Source: Oleiphilus sp. | GTDB taxonomy: Bacteria; Pseudomonadota; Gammaproteobacteria; Pseudomonadales; Oleiphilaceae | Assembly (NCBI GenBank): GCA_006212045.1 | Contig: PZPK01000018.1 | Span: 1 to 64,000 of the forward strand | Direction: 5' to 3' | Length of the DNA: 64,000 nucleotides | Shown here: in pieces, positions 55,419 to 64,000 of the stretch | Layout of the letters: the number at the start of each line of letters is the position of its first letter | Position numbering within the stretch: the stretch's first letter is position 1 | Notes under the pieces: generated by a model | Told to the model about the DNA's origin: nothing | Seen by the model: only the letters and a program-made list of their open reading frames with translations | Database searches by the model: none | Position numbers and translations under genes: made by a program

Positions 55419-57095
55419 ATGAGCGAGAGCTTTGCTGAATTATTTGAAGAAAGCCTAAAAGAAATCGATATGACGCCTGGCGCGATCGTTAAAGGTGTCG
55501 TTATCGACATCGACAGCGACTGGGTAACCGTAAATGCAGGCTTGAAATCAGAGGGCGTAATCCCTCTTTCGCAATTTGTTGCTGAAAATGGTGAAGTGCA
55601 ACTTTCCATCGGTGACGAAGTTGATGTAGCCCTGGATGCGGTTGAAGATGGCTTTGGTGAGACTCGATTGTCTCGCGAGAAGGCAAAGCGCGCTGAAGCA
55701 TGGAAAGAGCTGGAAAAAGCTTTTGAAGCTGAAGAGATTGTGACCGGTGTGATCAATGGCAAGGTCAAGGGCGGTTTTACTGTCGACCTTAAGTCAATCC
55801 GAGCGTTTCTGCCGGGCTCTCTGGTCGATGTACGTCCGGTTCGCGATACCTTGCATCTCGAAGGCAAAGAGTTAGAGTTTAAAGTCATCAAGCTGGACCA
55901 AAAGCGTAATAACGTTGTTGTTTCGCGTCGTTCGGTTCTGGAAGCAGAAAACAGCGCAGAGCGCGATGCACTGCTGGAAAGCATGGCTGAAGGTATGGAA
56001 GTCAAGGGTATCGTGAAGAACCTGACTGACTACGGTGCCTTTGTTGATCTGGGTGGTGTTGACGGCCTGTTGCACATTACTGACATGGCGTGGAAGCGAA
56101 TCAAGCACCCAAGTGAAATTGTAAACGTTGGCGACGAGATCAATGTCAAAGTACTGAAGTTTGATCGCGAACGTAATCGTGTATCACTTGGCCTGAAGCA
56201 GCTGGGTGAAGATCCATGGGTATCTATCAAAGAGCGTTACCCGGAGAACACACGTGTAATGGCGCGTGTTACCAACCTGACCGATTACGGCTGTTTTGCC
56301 GAGATCGAAGAAGGTGTTGAGGGTCTGGTACACGTTTCTGAAATGGATTGGACCAACAAGAACATCCATCCTTCAAAAGTCGTCCAGTTGGGCGATGAAA
56401 TCGAAGTCATGGTGCTGGATATCGATGAAGAGCGTCGTCGTATCTCCCTGGGTGTCAAGCAGTGTCACCCGAATCCATGGGAGCAGTTCTCTTCCAACTA
56501 CAACAAAGAAGACAAAATCAGTGGCAAGATCAAATCCATTACTGATTTCGGGATCTTTATCGGTCTTGAAGGTGGTATTGATGGTCTGGTTCACTTGTCT
56601 GACATCTCGTGGCATGAGCCGGGTGAAGAAGCTGTACGTCAGTACAAGAAGGGTGATGAGATTGAAACAGTTATCCTTTCTGTAGATCCTGAGCGTGAGC
56701 GTATTTCACTGGGTATCAAGCAGCTGGAGCGTGATCCTTTTGCCGAATACGTACAAGTAAACGACAAGGGCACTATCGTGACCGGTTCCGTGAAGGAAGT
56801 GGATGCGAAGGCGGCGGTGATCGAGTTGAACGCAGATGTTGATGCGGTACTCAAGGCCTCAGAGATGAGTCAGGATCGCATTGAAGATCTGACCACGCAG
56901 TTGAAAGTCGGCGATGAAGTAGAAGCGAAGATTATCAACGTTGATCGCAAGAATCGTGTTATCAATCTTTCTGTGAAGTCGAAAGATATCGATGATGAGA
57001 AGCAAGCGATGAAAGAGGTGCGTGAGAAGCAGGTTGAATCTGCAGGTCCCACCACTATCGGTGATCTGATCAAAGAGCAAATGCAAAACAACTAA
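55419..57095 (+). CDS. rpsA: 30S ribosomal protein S1
   Basis: 558 residues with six S1 (OB-fold) repeats at roughly 20-90, 105-170, 190-262, 275-350, 362-436 and 450-520; each middle repeat has the G-x-F/I-x-D-x-GG pattern ([31 protein letters not shown]). S1 binds mRNA upstream of the start codon and helps unfold structured messages. AGGA stands 6 nt before the ATG. A strong terminator follows. Confidence 0.98.
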   Translation: MSESFAELFEESLKEIDMTPGAIVKGVVIDIDSDWVTVNAGLKSEGVIPLSQFVAENGEVQLSIGDEVDVALDAVEDGFGETRLSREKAKRAEAWKELEKAFEAEEIVTGVINGKVKGGFTVDLKSIRAFLPGSLVDVRPVRDTLHLEGKELEFKVIKLDQKRNNVVVSRRSVLEAENSAERDALLESMAEGMEVKGIVKNLTDYGAFVDLGGVDGLLHITDMAWKRIKHPSEIVNVGDEINVKVLKFDRERNRVSLGLKQLGEDPWVSIKERYPENTRVMARVTNLTDYGCFAEIEEGVEGLVHVSEMDWTNKNIHPSKVVQLGDEIEVMVLDIDEERRRISLGVKQCHPNPWEQFSSNYNKEDKISGKIKSITDFGIFIGLEGGIDGLVHLSDISWHEPGEEAVRQYKKGDEIETVILSVDPERERISLGIKQLERDPFAEYVQVNDKGTIVTGSVKEVDAKAAVIELNADVDAVLKASEMSQDRIEDLTTQLKVGDEVEAKIINVDRKNRVINLSVKSKDIDDEKQAMKEVREKQVESAGPTTIGDLIKEQMQNN

Positions 57096-57132
57096 GTAGA
57101 TGTAAGTATCTATAACTAGTTGTTAATTAATT

Positions 57133-57162
57133 AAAAAAACGGGCCAAGTGCCCGTTTTTTTT
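57133..57162 (+). terminator. Rho-independent terminator after rpsA
   Basis: ACGGGC (57139-57144) pairs with GCCCGT (57150-57155), framed by seven A and eight T. Confidence 0.92.
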
Positions 57163-57189
57163 GGTCTTTTATTTTTCTTTGTCTACACT
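57161..57189 (+). promoter_or_regulatory. Possible promoter for ihfB
   Basis: TTGGTC (57161-57166), 17 bp, TACACT (57184-57189), placing the start point about 25 nt before ihfB. Hexamer matches are modest. Confidence 0.35.
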
Positions 57190-57219
57190 AAAAAAAACTC
57201 AGTGTTTTCGGGAACATAA

Positions 57220-57516
57220 ATGACGAAATCTGAATTAGTAGAGATTATCGCTTCCAAGCAGACGCAACTGTCCGTTAAAGATGTGGAATTGGCTGTAAAA
57301 ACGATACTGGATCTGATGTCAAATGCCTTGGCAACAGGGCAGCGTATCGAAATTAGAGGCTTTGGAAGCTTTTCCTTGCACCATAGGGCGCCTCGTGTGG
57401 GTAGAAACCCAAAAACAGGCGAGTCCGTTGAGTTAGGTGCCAAGTCTGTTCCCCACTTCAAGCCCGGCAAGGAGTTGCGGGATCAGGTGAATGAAAGTTT
57501 AAAGCAGGGCTACTAA
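57220..57516 (+). CDS. ihfB: Integration host factor subunit beta
   Basis: 98 residues, DNABII fold: [40 protein letters not shown] and [16 protein letters not shown]. The last segment and its place after rpsA distinguish IHF-beta from HU. With IhfA it bends DNA at specific sites. Confidence 0.97.
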   Translation: MTKSELVEIIASKQTQLSVKDVELAVKTILDLMSNALATGQRIEIRGFGSFSLHHRAPRVGRNPKTGESVELGAKSVPHFKPGKELRDQVNESLKQGY

Positions 57517-57636
57517 GCTCAGACCCTGATTCGAGTTACCTGATTTCAACGTACCAAATAGCCTGCACGGCCTTTGTGCGTGGCCGATGCGATATTGGCG
57601 TGTTAAGATTGTCATTCACTTGTCGGAATCTGATGA

Positions 57637-57939
57637 ATGGCAAAGCTTCGTTTCTTTCTCTTCTGTTTCGTTCTTATCTGTGTAGTGCTACTGGCCTTGG
57701 CATTTCTTTATCGCAATGCCTTACCGACGCAGATCGATTTAATTGTTTTTGACGTGATGCATGTTTCCGTCGGCGTATTGGCGCTGGCCAGCTTTGTTAT
57801 TGGCGGAGTTTTGGGGCTTGTTGTGCGTGTGCCCAGTGCCATATGGCAGCGTTCGCAGTCAAAAATGCAGGGCAGGGTGTTGGCGCGAAAAGAGCGGGAA
57901 ATAGAACGGCTCAAGAATGAAGTGGCAAAGGCAGGGTAG
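57637..57939 (+). CDS. lapA: LPS assembly protein A (LapA)
   Basis: 100 residues. Two transmembrane helices (about 5-23 and 45-66) then a basic, helical cytoplasmic tail (EREIERLKNEVAKAG). This DUF1049 layout, followed with no gap by lapB, identifies LapA. It works with LapB and FtsH in controlling LpxC turnover and LPS assembly; ftsH starts 4 kb downstream. Confidence 0.92.
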   Translation: MAKLRFFLFCFVLICVVLLALAFLYRNALPTQIDLIVFDVMHVSVGVLALASFVIGGVLGLVVRVPSAIWQRSQSKMQGRVLARKEREIERLKNEVAKAG

Positions 57940-59115
57940 ATGGATTCCTGGGCAGTCTGGCTGCTGCTTGTCATCGCGCTGGCAATCGGCTGGGGCCTTG
58001 GCTATCGTGCCCGTCTGGTAGCGTCAAAAGCCGACTCCTCGGCGTCAGAAGATTCTGCGGTCAAGCACCGACTGCAACTGCTATTTGATTCCTATAGTGA
58101 CGATGCGCTGGATCGGTTTATACACTCCCTTGAGGTAAATCCTGAAACGCTGGCTTTGCATATTTCGATTGGCCGGCATTTTAGAACAGAAGGCGAGGTG
58201 GAAAAAGCGATTCTGGTGCACCAGAATCTCATGTCCCACCCGGAACTTCCCAAGATACAGCTTGACCCCGTGATCTATGAGTTGGCGAAGGATTACAAGG
58301 TAGCAGGCCTGTTTGACCGGGCCGAGTCCTTGCTGAAACAACTTGTCAGTTCGAAAACATTTGGCTTTAAGAGCAAGAAGCTCTTGCTTGATATTTATGA
58401 ACTTGAGAAAGACTGGGATGAGGCGCTTGAAACAGGACAGGCGATAGATCTGAAGCGGCACCCGGATATACGCAAGCGTGTCGCTCAGTACTGGTGTGAA
58501 ATGTCGCAACGAAAGCGACAGTCGGGGGAAATGCTGGAAGCAAAGCGTTTGTTGGATAAGGCCTTAAGTGCCGACAAAACCTGTGTCCGGGCGCATCTTG
58601 ATTCCGCCAGCATGCTGGTCACGCAGGAGCGCTACAGGGACGCCATTCTGCAACTAAAGACACTGCTGGAATATGCGCCTGAATTTTTTGTTCTGGCTCA
58701 GCCATTGTTGCTCAAGTGTACTGAGGAAACGGGCAGCTTTGAGCGTTACTGTGCCTATCTGAAAGCGCTTTATCAGCAGACAGGGCAGGTCAATATTATT
58801 CTGGCGCTGGTTGATGCATACGCCAGGCAAGGGCGTATACCTGAAGCAGATGAATATCTTGAGCAGGAGGCCAGAGTTCAACCCAGTCTAACCTTGCTGG
58901 AGGCTTTGCTGGATGCGCGGAGAGCACAGAGTGCCTTGCCTTCCGACGCTGTTTGGCAAGCGCTATCAGAAGTGATTGAGAAGATTCGTTCCGAGCGACC
59001 GGCATATTGTTGCGCAAATTGTGGTTTCACCGGTAAGCAGCTGCATTGGATGTGCCCCAGTTGTAAAAGTTGGGAGACGGTCCGACCGTTCATTGAGCAT
59101 AATGCCCCGGCCTGA
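57940..59115 (+). CDS. lapB: LPS assembly protein B (LapB/YciM)
   Basis: 391 residues. An N-terminal membrane anchor (about 4-21), a run of TPR repeats (about 45-340) and a C-terminal rubredoxin-like zinc site with two CxxC pairs (CANCGF and CPSCKSW) match E. coli LapB (389 residues). It acts as adaptor that promotes FtsH cleavage of LpxC. The ATG directly follows the lapA stop, so the pair is translationally linked. Confidence 0.96.
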   Translation: MDSWAVWLLLVIALAIGWGLGYRARLVASKADSSASEDSAVKHRLQLLFDSYSDDALDRFIHSLEVNPETLALHISIGRHFRTEGEVEKAILVHQNLMSHPELPKIQLDPVIYELAKDYKVAGLFDRAESLLKQLVSSKTFGFKSKKLLLDIYELEKDWDEALETGQAIDLKRHPDIRKRVAQYWCEMSQRKRQSGEMLEAKRLLDKALSADKTCVRAHLDSASMLVTQERYRDAILQLKTLLEYAPEFFVLAQPLLLKCTEETGSFERYCAYLKALYQQTGQVNIILALVDAYARQGRIPEADEYLEQEARVQPSLTLLEALLDARRAQSALPSDAVWQALSEVIEKIRSERPAYCCANCGFTGKQLHWMCPSCKSWETVRPFIEHNAPA

Positions 59116-59165
59116 ACGCGGGTCAGTAAACAACACAGAAATGTTATGAAGTAAGAGGATTCAAG

Positions 59166-59876
59166 GTGTCTAAGGTAAATTCCCCCCTGATTATCGCGCT
59201 GGACTATCCGGATCAGGCATCGGCTATCGCGATGGCCCGGTTGCTGGATCCTGCCCTGTGCCGCGTCAAAGTTGGCAAGGAGTTGTACACCCGATGCGGC
59301 CCGCCAATCCTCGATGCTTTGCAGGGGATGGGCTTTGAGGTATTTCTCGATCTTAAGTTTCACGATATACCGAATACCACCTCCAAGGCGGTGAGCGTTG
59401 CGGCAGACCTGGGAGTGTGGATGGTCAATGTCCATGCGTCCGGGGGTGTAAGAATGATGGAGGCCTGTGTAGAGGCGCTGGCTCGGTTTAGGTCGAGACC
59501 CCTGTTGATTGGCGTCACCGTGCTTACCAGTATGGAGGGGGCTGACCTGCAAGGCGTGGGGATTTCCAGATCGCCCTACCAGCAGGTAGAGTTGCTGGCA
59601 GATCTGGCCAATGAGTCAGGTCTGGATGGTATTGTCTGTTCGTCGCAAGAGGTCGGCGGGTTGCGGGCGAGGCTGCGAGAGGATTTTAAGTTTGTGACGC
59701 CAGGTATTCGGCCGCAATCTGCAGCCGTTGACGACCAGAAAAGAATTATGACGCCGGCGCAGGCGCTGAACGCGGGTTCCAGTTATTTGGTGGTCGGAAG
59801 ACCTGTAACGAAAGCCGATGATCCAGGCAAGGCGCTGGAAGACCTGATGTCTGAAGTGAATGCCGTTACAGGCTGA
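59166..59876 (+). CDS. pyrF: Orotidine-5'-phosphate decarboxylase
   Basis: 236 residues, TIM barrel. The catalytic DLKFHDIPNTT loop (Lys and Asp) is near 62-72; early LIIALDYPD and late PGIRPQSAAVDDQKR and VVGRPVTKA complete the family motifs. It converts OMP to UMP, the last step of the pyrimidine pathway that CarAB opens. The start is GTG. The lapB-pyrF order is as in E. coli. Confidence 0.97.
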   Translation: MSKVNSPLIIALDYPDQASAIAMARLLDPALCRVKVGKELYTRCGPPILDALQGMGFEVFLDLKFHDIPNTTSKAVSVAADLGVWMVNVHASGGVRMMEACVEALARFRSRPLLIGVTVLTSMEGADLQGVGISRSPYQQVELLADLANESGLDGIVCSSQEVGGLRARLREDFKFVTPGIRPQSAAVDDQKRIMTPAQALNAGSSYLVVGRPVTKADDPGKALEDLMSEVNAVTG

Positions 59877-59899
59877 CCCGAAGTGGTTGGGGTGAAATC

Positions 59900-61036
59900 A
59901 TGCGCATGAGCGGATTTTTAAAGGCGGTAGAGGCCGTTTTTATGAGGCTTCTGTTAATGGCCTGTTTGCTGTCGTTTACACTGCCTGCATTGGCTGAAAT
60001 ATACAAGTGGCAGGACAAACAGGGCAACTGGCATTTCAGTGATGCTCCGCGCAGCGCTAAGGGTAAGCCCGCCGTTATCAAAGGTGGCCATTCACCTGTC
60101 TCATCGGGCTCGTCCTCTTCGGGCGATGATCTGGAGCTGCGACTTGTTGATCGCTTTAAGCCAGCCACCACGGTCGAGCGTGTCACGCTGGCCGTGGTGG
60201 GTATCGAAACCCATCTTGGCGAAGGCAGTGGGTTTTTTGTGTCCCGGCAAGGGCACATTGTCACGAATCGTCACGTCATCAGACCTTCGACTACCGATGC
60301 CTGGCAAGAGAGCGCGCAAAAGATGGAAGAGGGGCGTCGGAGGCTGCAAGCGTTTCAGGGGAAGCTGGATCAGGAGAAAAGGGCGCTCGATGACTATGCT
60401 GACAAACTGGCGCGCTATCGTAGCGATGTGGAGTCCAAGTCCGAGGGTAGTGCCCGCAATACGGCGTTGGCAGAATACCAGGGTTTTGAAGAGCGCTATC
60501 AGCAGCGACGCGACAATTATCTGTCCCAGCAAAAGGCACAGGACAAGCAGATGCAGGAATTTGAGCGGCGTTATTCGGAGTTATCCCTGAAAGGAAGTAT
60601 GGCGGGTGCAGCACGGCAATTCGCGATTGTACTCAAGGATGGAACACGGCTTCGTGCCAGGCTGCTAAAGATCAGTAAAGATTTTGACCTTGCCTTGCTC
60701 AAGCTGGACGGTTATCGAACGCCGTTGTTGTCACTTTCCAGAGAGGCCGGTTTGAGGCAGGGGCGTGAAGTGTTTGCGGTAGGCAGTCCGCTCGGCATGA
60801 AGGATGCAGTCACGTCAGGCATTATTACGAGTTTGAAAAAAGACTATCTGGTGACGGATGCCCAGATTCTGCCTGGTAACAGCGGAGGACCCTTGCTGGA
60901 TCTGGAAACAGGTGAGGTGCTTGGCGTCAATACTCTGAAGTTTGCCCGGAATGCCTTGTCCGATGGATTTGGTTTTGCGATTCCGGTCGATGTCGTTTAT
61001 CGGGAGTTTCCAGATGCTCTGAGGCCGCTTGAATAA
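59900..61036 (+). CDS. Secreted trypsin-like protease with DUF4124 domain
   Basis: 378 residues. Signal peptide ends PALA/EI (residue 32/33), then a DUF4124 segment (IYKWQDKQGNWHFSDAP), a Ser-rich linker, and a trypsin-like domain with His125 (TNRHVI), Asp263 (FDLALLKLDG) and Ser328 (PGNSGGP), a complete triad. Between His and Asp, about residues 130-225, there is a long charged coiled-coil insertion. It has no PDZ domain, unlike DegP/DegS. Probably periplasmic; substrate unknown. Position right after pyrF may give co-transcription. Confidence 0.8.
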   Translation: MRMSGFLKAVEAVFMRLLLMACLLSFTLPALAEIYKWQDKQGNWHFSDAPRSAKGKPAVIKGGHSPVSSGSSSSGDDLELRLVDRFKPATTVERVTLAVVGIETHLGEGSGFFVSRQGHIVTNRHVIRPSTTDAWQESAQKMEEGRRRLQAFQGKLDQEKRALDDYADKLARYRSDVESKSEGSARNTALAEYQGFEERYQQRRDNYLSQQKAQDKQMQEFERRYSELSLKGSMAGAARQFAIVLKDGTRLRARLLKISKDFDLALLKLDGYRTPLLSLSREAGLRQGREVFAVGSPLGMKDAVTSGIITSLKKDYLVTDAQILPGNSGGPLLDLETGEVLGVNTLKFARNALSDGFGFAIPVDVVYREFPDALRPLE

Positions 61037-61047
61037 TTTGTGGGTGG

Positions 61048-61353
61048 CTATCGGCGCAAAAGATTTGAAAGCTTGGGGTTGGGCTTTTTGTTTTTGCGCA
61101 ATATGACGGCGACTTTACCAATGGACTGAACCAGCTCAGCGTCTGATTTATCGGATATCTCCTCGATCAGTTTGGCACGATCGTCCCGGTCTCCGGCAGC
61201 TATCTTGATTTTGATCAGTTCGTGGTCGTTCAGCGCGCGGTCAAGCTCTTCCATTAAAGGCTCGGTCAGACCCTTATCTCCGACTATAATGATGGGGTTC
61301 AGGTTGTGGGCGATGGCTCGATACTGTTTTTTCTGCGCCGCGGTTAGCGTCAT
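61048..61353 (-). CDS. yhbY: YhbY family RNA-binding protein (CRM domain)
   Basis: 101 residues, a single CRM/KH-like domain with the GxxG-type loop in IIVGDKGLTEPL and the opening LTAAQKKQYRAIAHNLNPI. It associates with pre-50S ribosomal particles in E. coli. Divergent from rlmE, the conserved arrangement. Confidence 0.95.
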   Translation of the reverse strand: MTLTAAQKKQYRAIAHNLNPIIIVGDKGLTEPLMEELDRALNDHELIKIKIAAGDRDDRAKLIEEISDKSDAELVQSIGKVAVILRKNKKPNPKLSNLLRR

Positions 61354-61476
61354 GTTCGGGATTCCGTTTGTTGGGTTTACGCGTGAGTTTATCGAGCCAA
61401 GTTTAACAAAAAGCGTTCGACGCTGCCCGGTTATTTATACATGCATTCAGCTGTAAAGGATGAAAACAAATAGGCT

Positions 61477-62094
61477 ATGGCCAGATCCAAATCGAGCAAA
61501 CATTGGTTAAAGGAGCATTTTGACGATGTTTATGTCAAAAAGTCGCAGGAGGATGGCTATCGTTCCCGTGCAAGTTACAAATTGAAGGAGCTGCACGAAA
61601 AGGATCAGTTGTTTAAGCCGGGTATGACGGTGGTGGATCTTGGCGCTGCGCCAGGAGGATGGACCCAGGTTGCGAGTGAACTGGTCGGACCGTCTGGAAG
61701 GGTGATCGCCAGTGATATTCTGCCGATGGATCCCTTGCCGGATGTCCATTTTGTGCAAGGAGACTTCACCGAAGATTCTGTGTTTGAAACTTTGTTGGCG
61801 CAAATCGATGGGCATGCCGATCTTGTAATTTCTGATATGGCCCCCAATATGAGTGGGAACGCGGCGGCCGATATTCCGCGTGCCATGTATTTGGTGGAGT
61901 TGGCACTGGACATGGCACGAAATACCCTGCGGCCCGGAGGTGGTTTTGTTGCAAAAGTGTTTCAGGGAGAGGGGTTTGATGGTTTGCTAAAGGACATGCG
62001 CAGCAGCTTCAGCAGGGTTGTGAGTCGTAAACCGGATTCCTCGCGGTCGCGTTCTCGCGAGATTTACCTCGTGGGTTCAGGTTTTCGTGGTTGA
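61477..62094 (+). CDS. rlmE: 23S rRNA 2'-O-methyltransferase RlmE (FtsJ)
   Basis: 205 residues. SAM-binding [15 protein letters not shown] near 53-67, catalytic-site segments SDMAPNMSG and [13 protein letters not shown] with the K-D-K-E tetrad arrangement of the family. It methylates U2552 in the A loop of 23S rRNA and is heat-induced in E. coli. ftsH follows after 117 bp. Confidence 0.97.
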   Translation: MARSKSSKHWLKEHFDDVYVKKSQEDGYRSRASYKLKELHEKDQLFKPGMTVVDLGAAPGGWTQVASELVGPSGRVIASDILPMDPLPDVHFVQGDFTEDSVFETLLAQIDGHADLVISDMAPNMSGNAAADIPRAMYLVELALDMARNTLRPGGGFVAKVFQGEGFDGLLKDMRSSFSRVVSRKPDSSRSRSREIYLVGSGFRG

Positions 62095-62162
62095 TGTCAG
62101 GGTTGGAAGCCAGTCTTCGCTTGGCGATAGTATATTTTGATATCTGGATGTATAGTTGGTTG

Positions 62163-62177
62163 AGCGCTTCAGGCGCT
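62163..62177 (+). other. Small hairpin between rlmE and ftsH
   Basis: AGCGC (62163-62167) and GCGCT (62173-62177) can pair around TTCAG. No T-run follows; possibly a leader element of ftsH. Confidence 0.25.
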
Positions 62178-62211
62178 GATCATCAATTGGAATTAGGTAG
62201 AGGGCTTTCCC

Positions 62212-64000
62212 TTGAATGATATGGTAAAAAATCTTGTACTTTGGCTTGTGATCGCAGCAGTTCTGTTGATGGTCTTCAATAACTTCAATGCGCACACGCA
62301 AAAGCAATCGATGGATTATTCGCAGTTCATTGAGCTGGTGCAGAGCGGTCAGGTGAAACAGGTCGTGATCGATGGACTGAGTTTCGACATTGAGACTGTG
62401 GATGGCCGAAGGTACTCAACTGTGCGCCCGATGGTGGAAGACCCGCGTCTGATGGATGATCTGATCAGCAACAAAGTCAGGGTGGTGGGTAAAGAGCCTG
62501 AGAAGCAAAGCATCTGGACCCAGCTTCTGGTGGCTTCATTCCCGATTCTGGTCATTATTGCCGTATTTATGTTCTTTATGCGCCAGATGCAGGGCGGTGG
62601 CGGCGGCAAAGGCCCGATGTCCTTCGGCAAGAGCAAAGCCCGACTGATGAGCGAAGATCAGATCAAAACCACCTTTGCAGATGTTGCTGGTGTGGATGAG
62701 GCGAAAGAAGATGTGAAGGAACTCGTGGAATTCCTGCGCGATCCGAGCAAGTTCCAGCGCCTGGGCGGCAAAATTCCGCGAGGCGTATTAATGGTAGGTC
62801 AGCCCGGTACTGGTAAAACCCTGCTTGCGAAAGCGATTGCAGGTGAGGCCAAGGTGCCGTTTTTCTCCATATCCGGTTCCGATTTTGTGGAGATGTTCGT
62901 AGGTGTGGGTGCATCACGGGTGCGTGACATGTTCGAACAGGCCAAGAAGCAGTCACCCTGTATTATCTTTATCGACGAAATTGACGCGGTCGGTCGCCAT
63001 CGTGGTGCGGGCCTTGGGGGCGGGCACGACGAGCGTGAGCAAACCCTGAACCAATTGCTGGTCGAAATGGACGGTTTTGAGGGTAGTGAGGGCGTGATCG
63101 TTATCGCAGCCACCAACCGTCCGGACGTTCTGGACCCGGCGTTGTTGCGCCCCGGTCGTTTTGATCGTCAGGTGGTGGTCGGTTTGCCTGATATACTGGG
63201 TCGTGAGCAAATTTTGAAGGTACACATGAAGCGGGTTCCTCTGGATGAGGATGTTGAACCAAGTGTTATTGCGCGTGGTACGCCCGGATTCTCCGGAGCG
63301 GATCTGGCAAACCTGGTCAATGAGGCTTCTTTGTTTGCAGCCCGTGCCAACAAGCGGGCCGTTTCCATGGTGGAATTTGAGCTCGCGAAAGACAAAATCA
63401 TGATGGGTGCCGAACGCAAATCCATGGTGATGTCCGAGAAAGAAAAGCAGAATACCGCTTATCACGAGGCGGGGCATGCGATTGTAGGGCGCTTGATGCC
63501 AGAGCATGACCCTGTATACAAAGTGAGTATAATTCCTCGTGGCAGGGCTTTGGGCGTAACCATGTTCCTGCCTGAAGAAGACCGTTACAGTATGAGTCGC
63601 CGGCATATTATCAGTCAGATCTGTTCCCTGTATGGGGGGCGTATTGCCGAGGAAATGACTCTGGGGCCTGATGGAGTCACAACGGGCGCATCCAACGATA
63701 TACAGCGTGCGACCGAGATTGCGAGAAATATGGTCACCAAATGGGGGCTCTCAGAGCGTCTGGGGCCGCTGATGTATGACGAGGCCCAGGAAGAAGTGTT
63801 TTTGGGTAAGTCCGCTGCCAGTTCCACGGCAAATGTTTCGGCGACAACGCGAAGTACGATTGACGAAGAGATTCGGGATATTATCGACAGTTGCTATGAG
63901 ACAGCGAAGAAAATTCTGGAAGAAAACCGAAGTAAGCTGGATGCGATGGCAGAAGCTCTGATGAAATACGAAACAATCGATTCTCATCAGATCGACGACA
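62212..64000 (+). CDS. ftsH: ATP-dependent zinc metalloprotease FtsH (3' end cut)
   Basis: The first about 596 residues are present; the gene runs off the window (family about 640). Two transmembrane helices (about 7-25 and 103-125) flank a periplasmic domain; then AAA+ with Walker A GQPGTGKT, Walker B IIFIDEID and the [24 protein letters not shown] (split here by position only), and the HEAGH zinc site. FtsH degrades LpxC, sigma-32 and damaged membrane proteins. I place the start at TTG 62212 (GAGGG 62200-62204, 7-nt spacing), giving MNDMVKNL; ATG at 62221 is possible but has no well-spaced ribosome site. Confidence 0.97.
   Translation, partial: MNDMVKNLVLWLVIAAVLLMVFNNFNAHTQKQSMDYSQFIELVQSGQVKQVVIDGLSFDIETVDGRRYSTVRPMVEDPRLMDDLISNKVRVVGKEPEKQSIWTQLLVASFPILVIIAVFMFFMRQMQGGGGGKGPMSFGKSKARLMSEDQIKTTFADVAGVDEAKEDVKELVEFLRDPSKFQRLGGKIPRGVLMVGQPGTGKTLLAKAIAGEAKVPFFSISGSDFVEMFVGVGASRVRDMFEQAKKQSPCIIFIDEIDAVGRHRGAGLGGGHDEREQTLNQLLVEMDGFEGSEGVIVIAATNRPDVLDPALLRPGRFDRQVVVGLPDILGREQILKVHMKRVPLDEDVEPSVIARGTPGFSGADLANLVNEASLFAARANKRAVSMVEFELAKDKIMMGAERKSMVMSEKEKQNTAYHEAGHAIVGRLMPEHDPVYKVSIIPRGRALGVTMFLPEEDRYSMSRRHIISQICSLYGGRIAEEMTLGPDGVTTGASNDIQRATEIARNMVTKWGLSERLGPLMYDEAQEEVFLGKSAASSTANVSATTRSTIDEEIRDIIDSCYETAKKILEENRSKLDAMAEALMKYETIDSHQIDD

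Overview
The window is a stretch of a gammaproteobacterial chromosome, mostly housekeeping genes, with base composition near 50% GC by eye. The gene orders fur/bamE/rnfH/ratA/smpB, recN-grpE-dnaK-dnaJ-dapB-carAB-greA, folD-tRNAs-tig-clpP-clpX-lon-hupB-ppiD and pheA-hisC-tyrA/aroA-cmk-rpsA-ihfB-lapAB-pyrF, together with the fused TyrA-AroA protein, are those of pseudomonads and related marine Gammaproteobacteria (Pseudomonadales/Oceanospirillales in the wide sense). The genus cannot be fixed from the sequence alone. FadL, a VolA-type surface lipase and a sulfotransferase would suit a marine or lipid-using organism, but that is inference.

Layout. 1-5.5 kb: surface polysaccharide genes (sulfotransferase, two GT4 glycosyltransferases) facing the lipid A flippase gene msbA. 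5.6-7.9 kb: smpB, ratA, rnfH, bamE and fur. 7.9-14.6 kb: recN under an evident LexA box, divergent from grpE, which has a consensus sigma-32 promoter, then dnaK, dnaJ and dapB. 14.8-18.4 kb: two tandem TPR/GT41 (O-GlcNAc-transferase-like) genes inserted between dapB and carA. 18.6-23.5 kb: carA, carB and greA. 23.6-34 kb: folD, a tRNA cluster (Pro, Arg, His, Leu), then protein quality control genes (tig, clpP, clpX, lon, hupB, ppiD). 34.2-42.5 kb: an accessory envelope module: C39 peptidase, outer-membrane barrel, FadL and a MalM-domain protein in one operon, then a tRNA-Leu and a convergent 1014-residue VolA/Pla-1-type lipase lipoprotein. 42.8-47 kb: class I fumarase, phhB, purU and a REC-REC-degenerate GGDEF regulator. 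47.4-59.9 kb: gyrA, pheA, hisC, tyrA-aroA, cmk, rpsA, ihfB, lapA, lapB, pyrF. 59.9-64 kb: a DUF4124/trypsin-like protease, yhbY, rlmE and ftsH, which runs off the right edge.

How the genes work together. Three themes recur: proteostasis (GrpE/DnaK/DnaJ, Tig, ClpXP, Lon, PpiD, SmpB, LapAB and FtsH, the last two being partners in control of LPS synthesis), aromatic amino acid and pyrimidine synthesis (PheA, HisC, TyrA-AroA, CarAB, PyrF, Cmk), and envelope building (MsbA, glycosyltransferases, BamE, LapAB, FadL/VolA). The least explained part is the 34.2-42.5 kb envelope module. Its C39 peptidase and barrel resemble the FapD/FapF pair of functional amyloid export, but no amyloid subunit gene is present. 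The tandem GT41 genes are the second most unusual feature.
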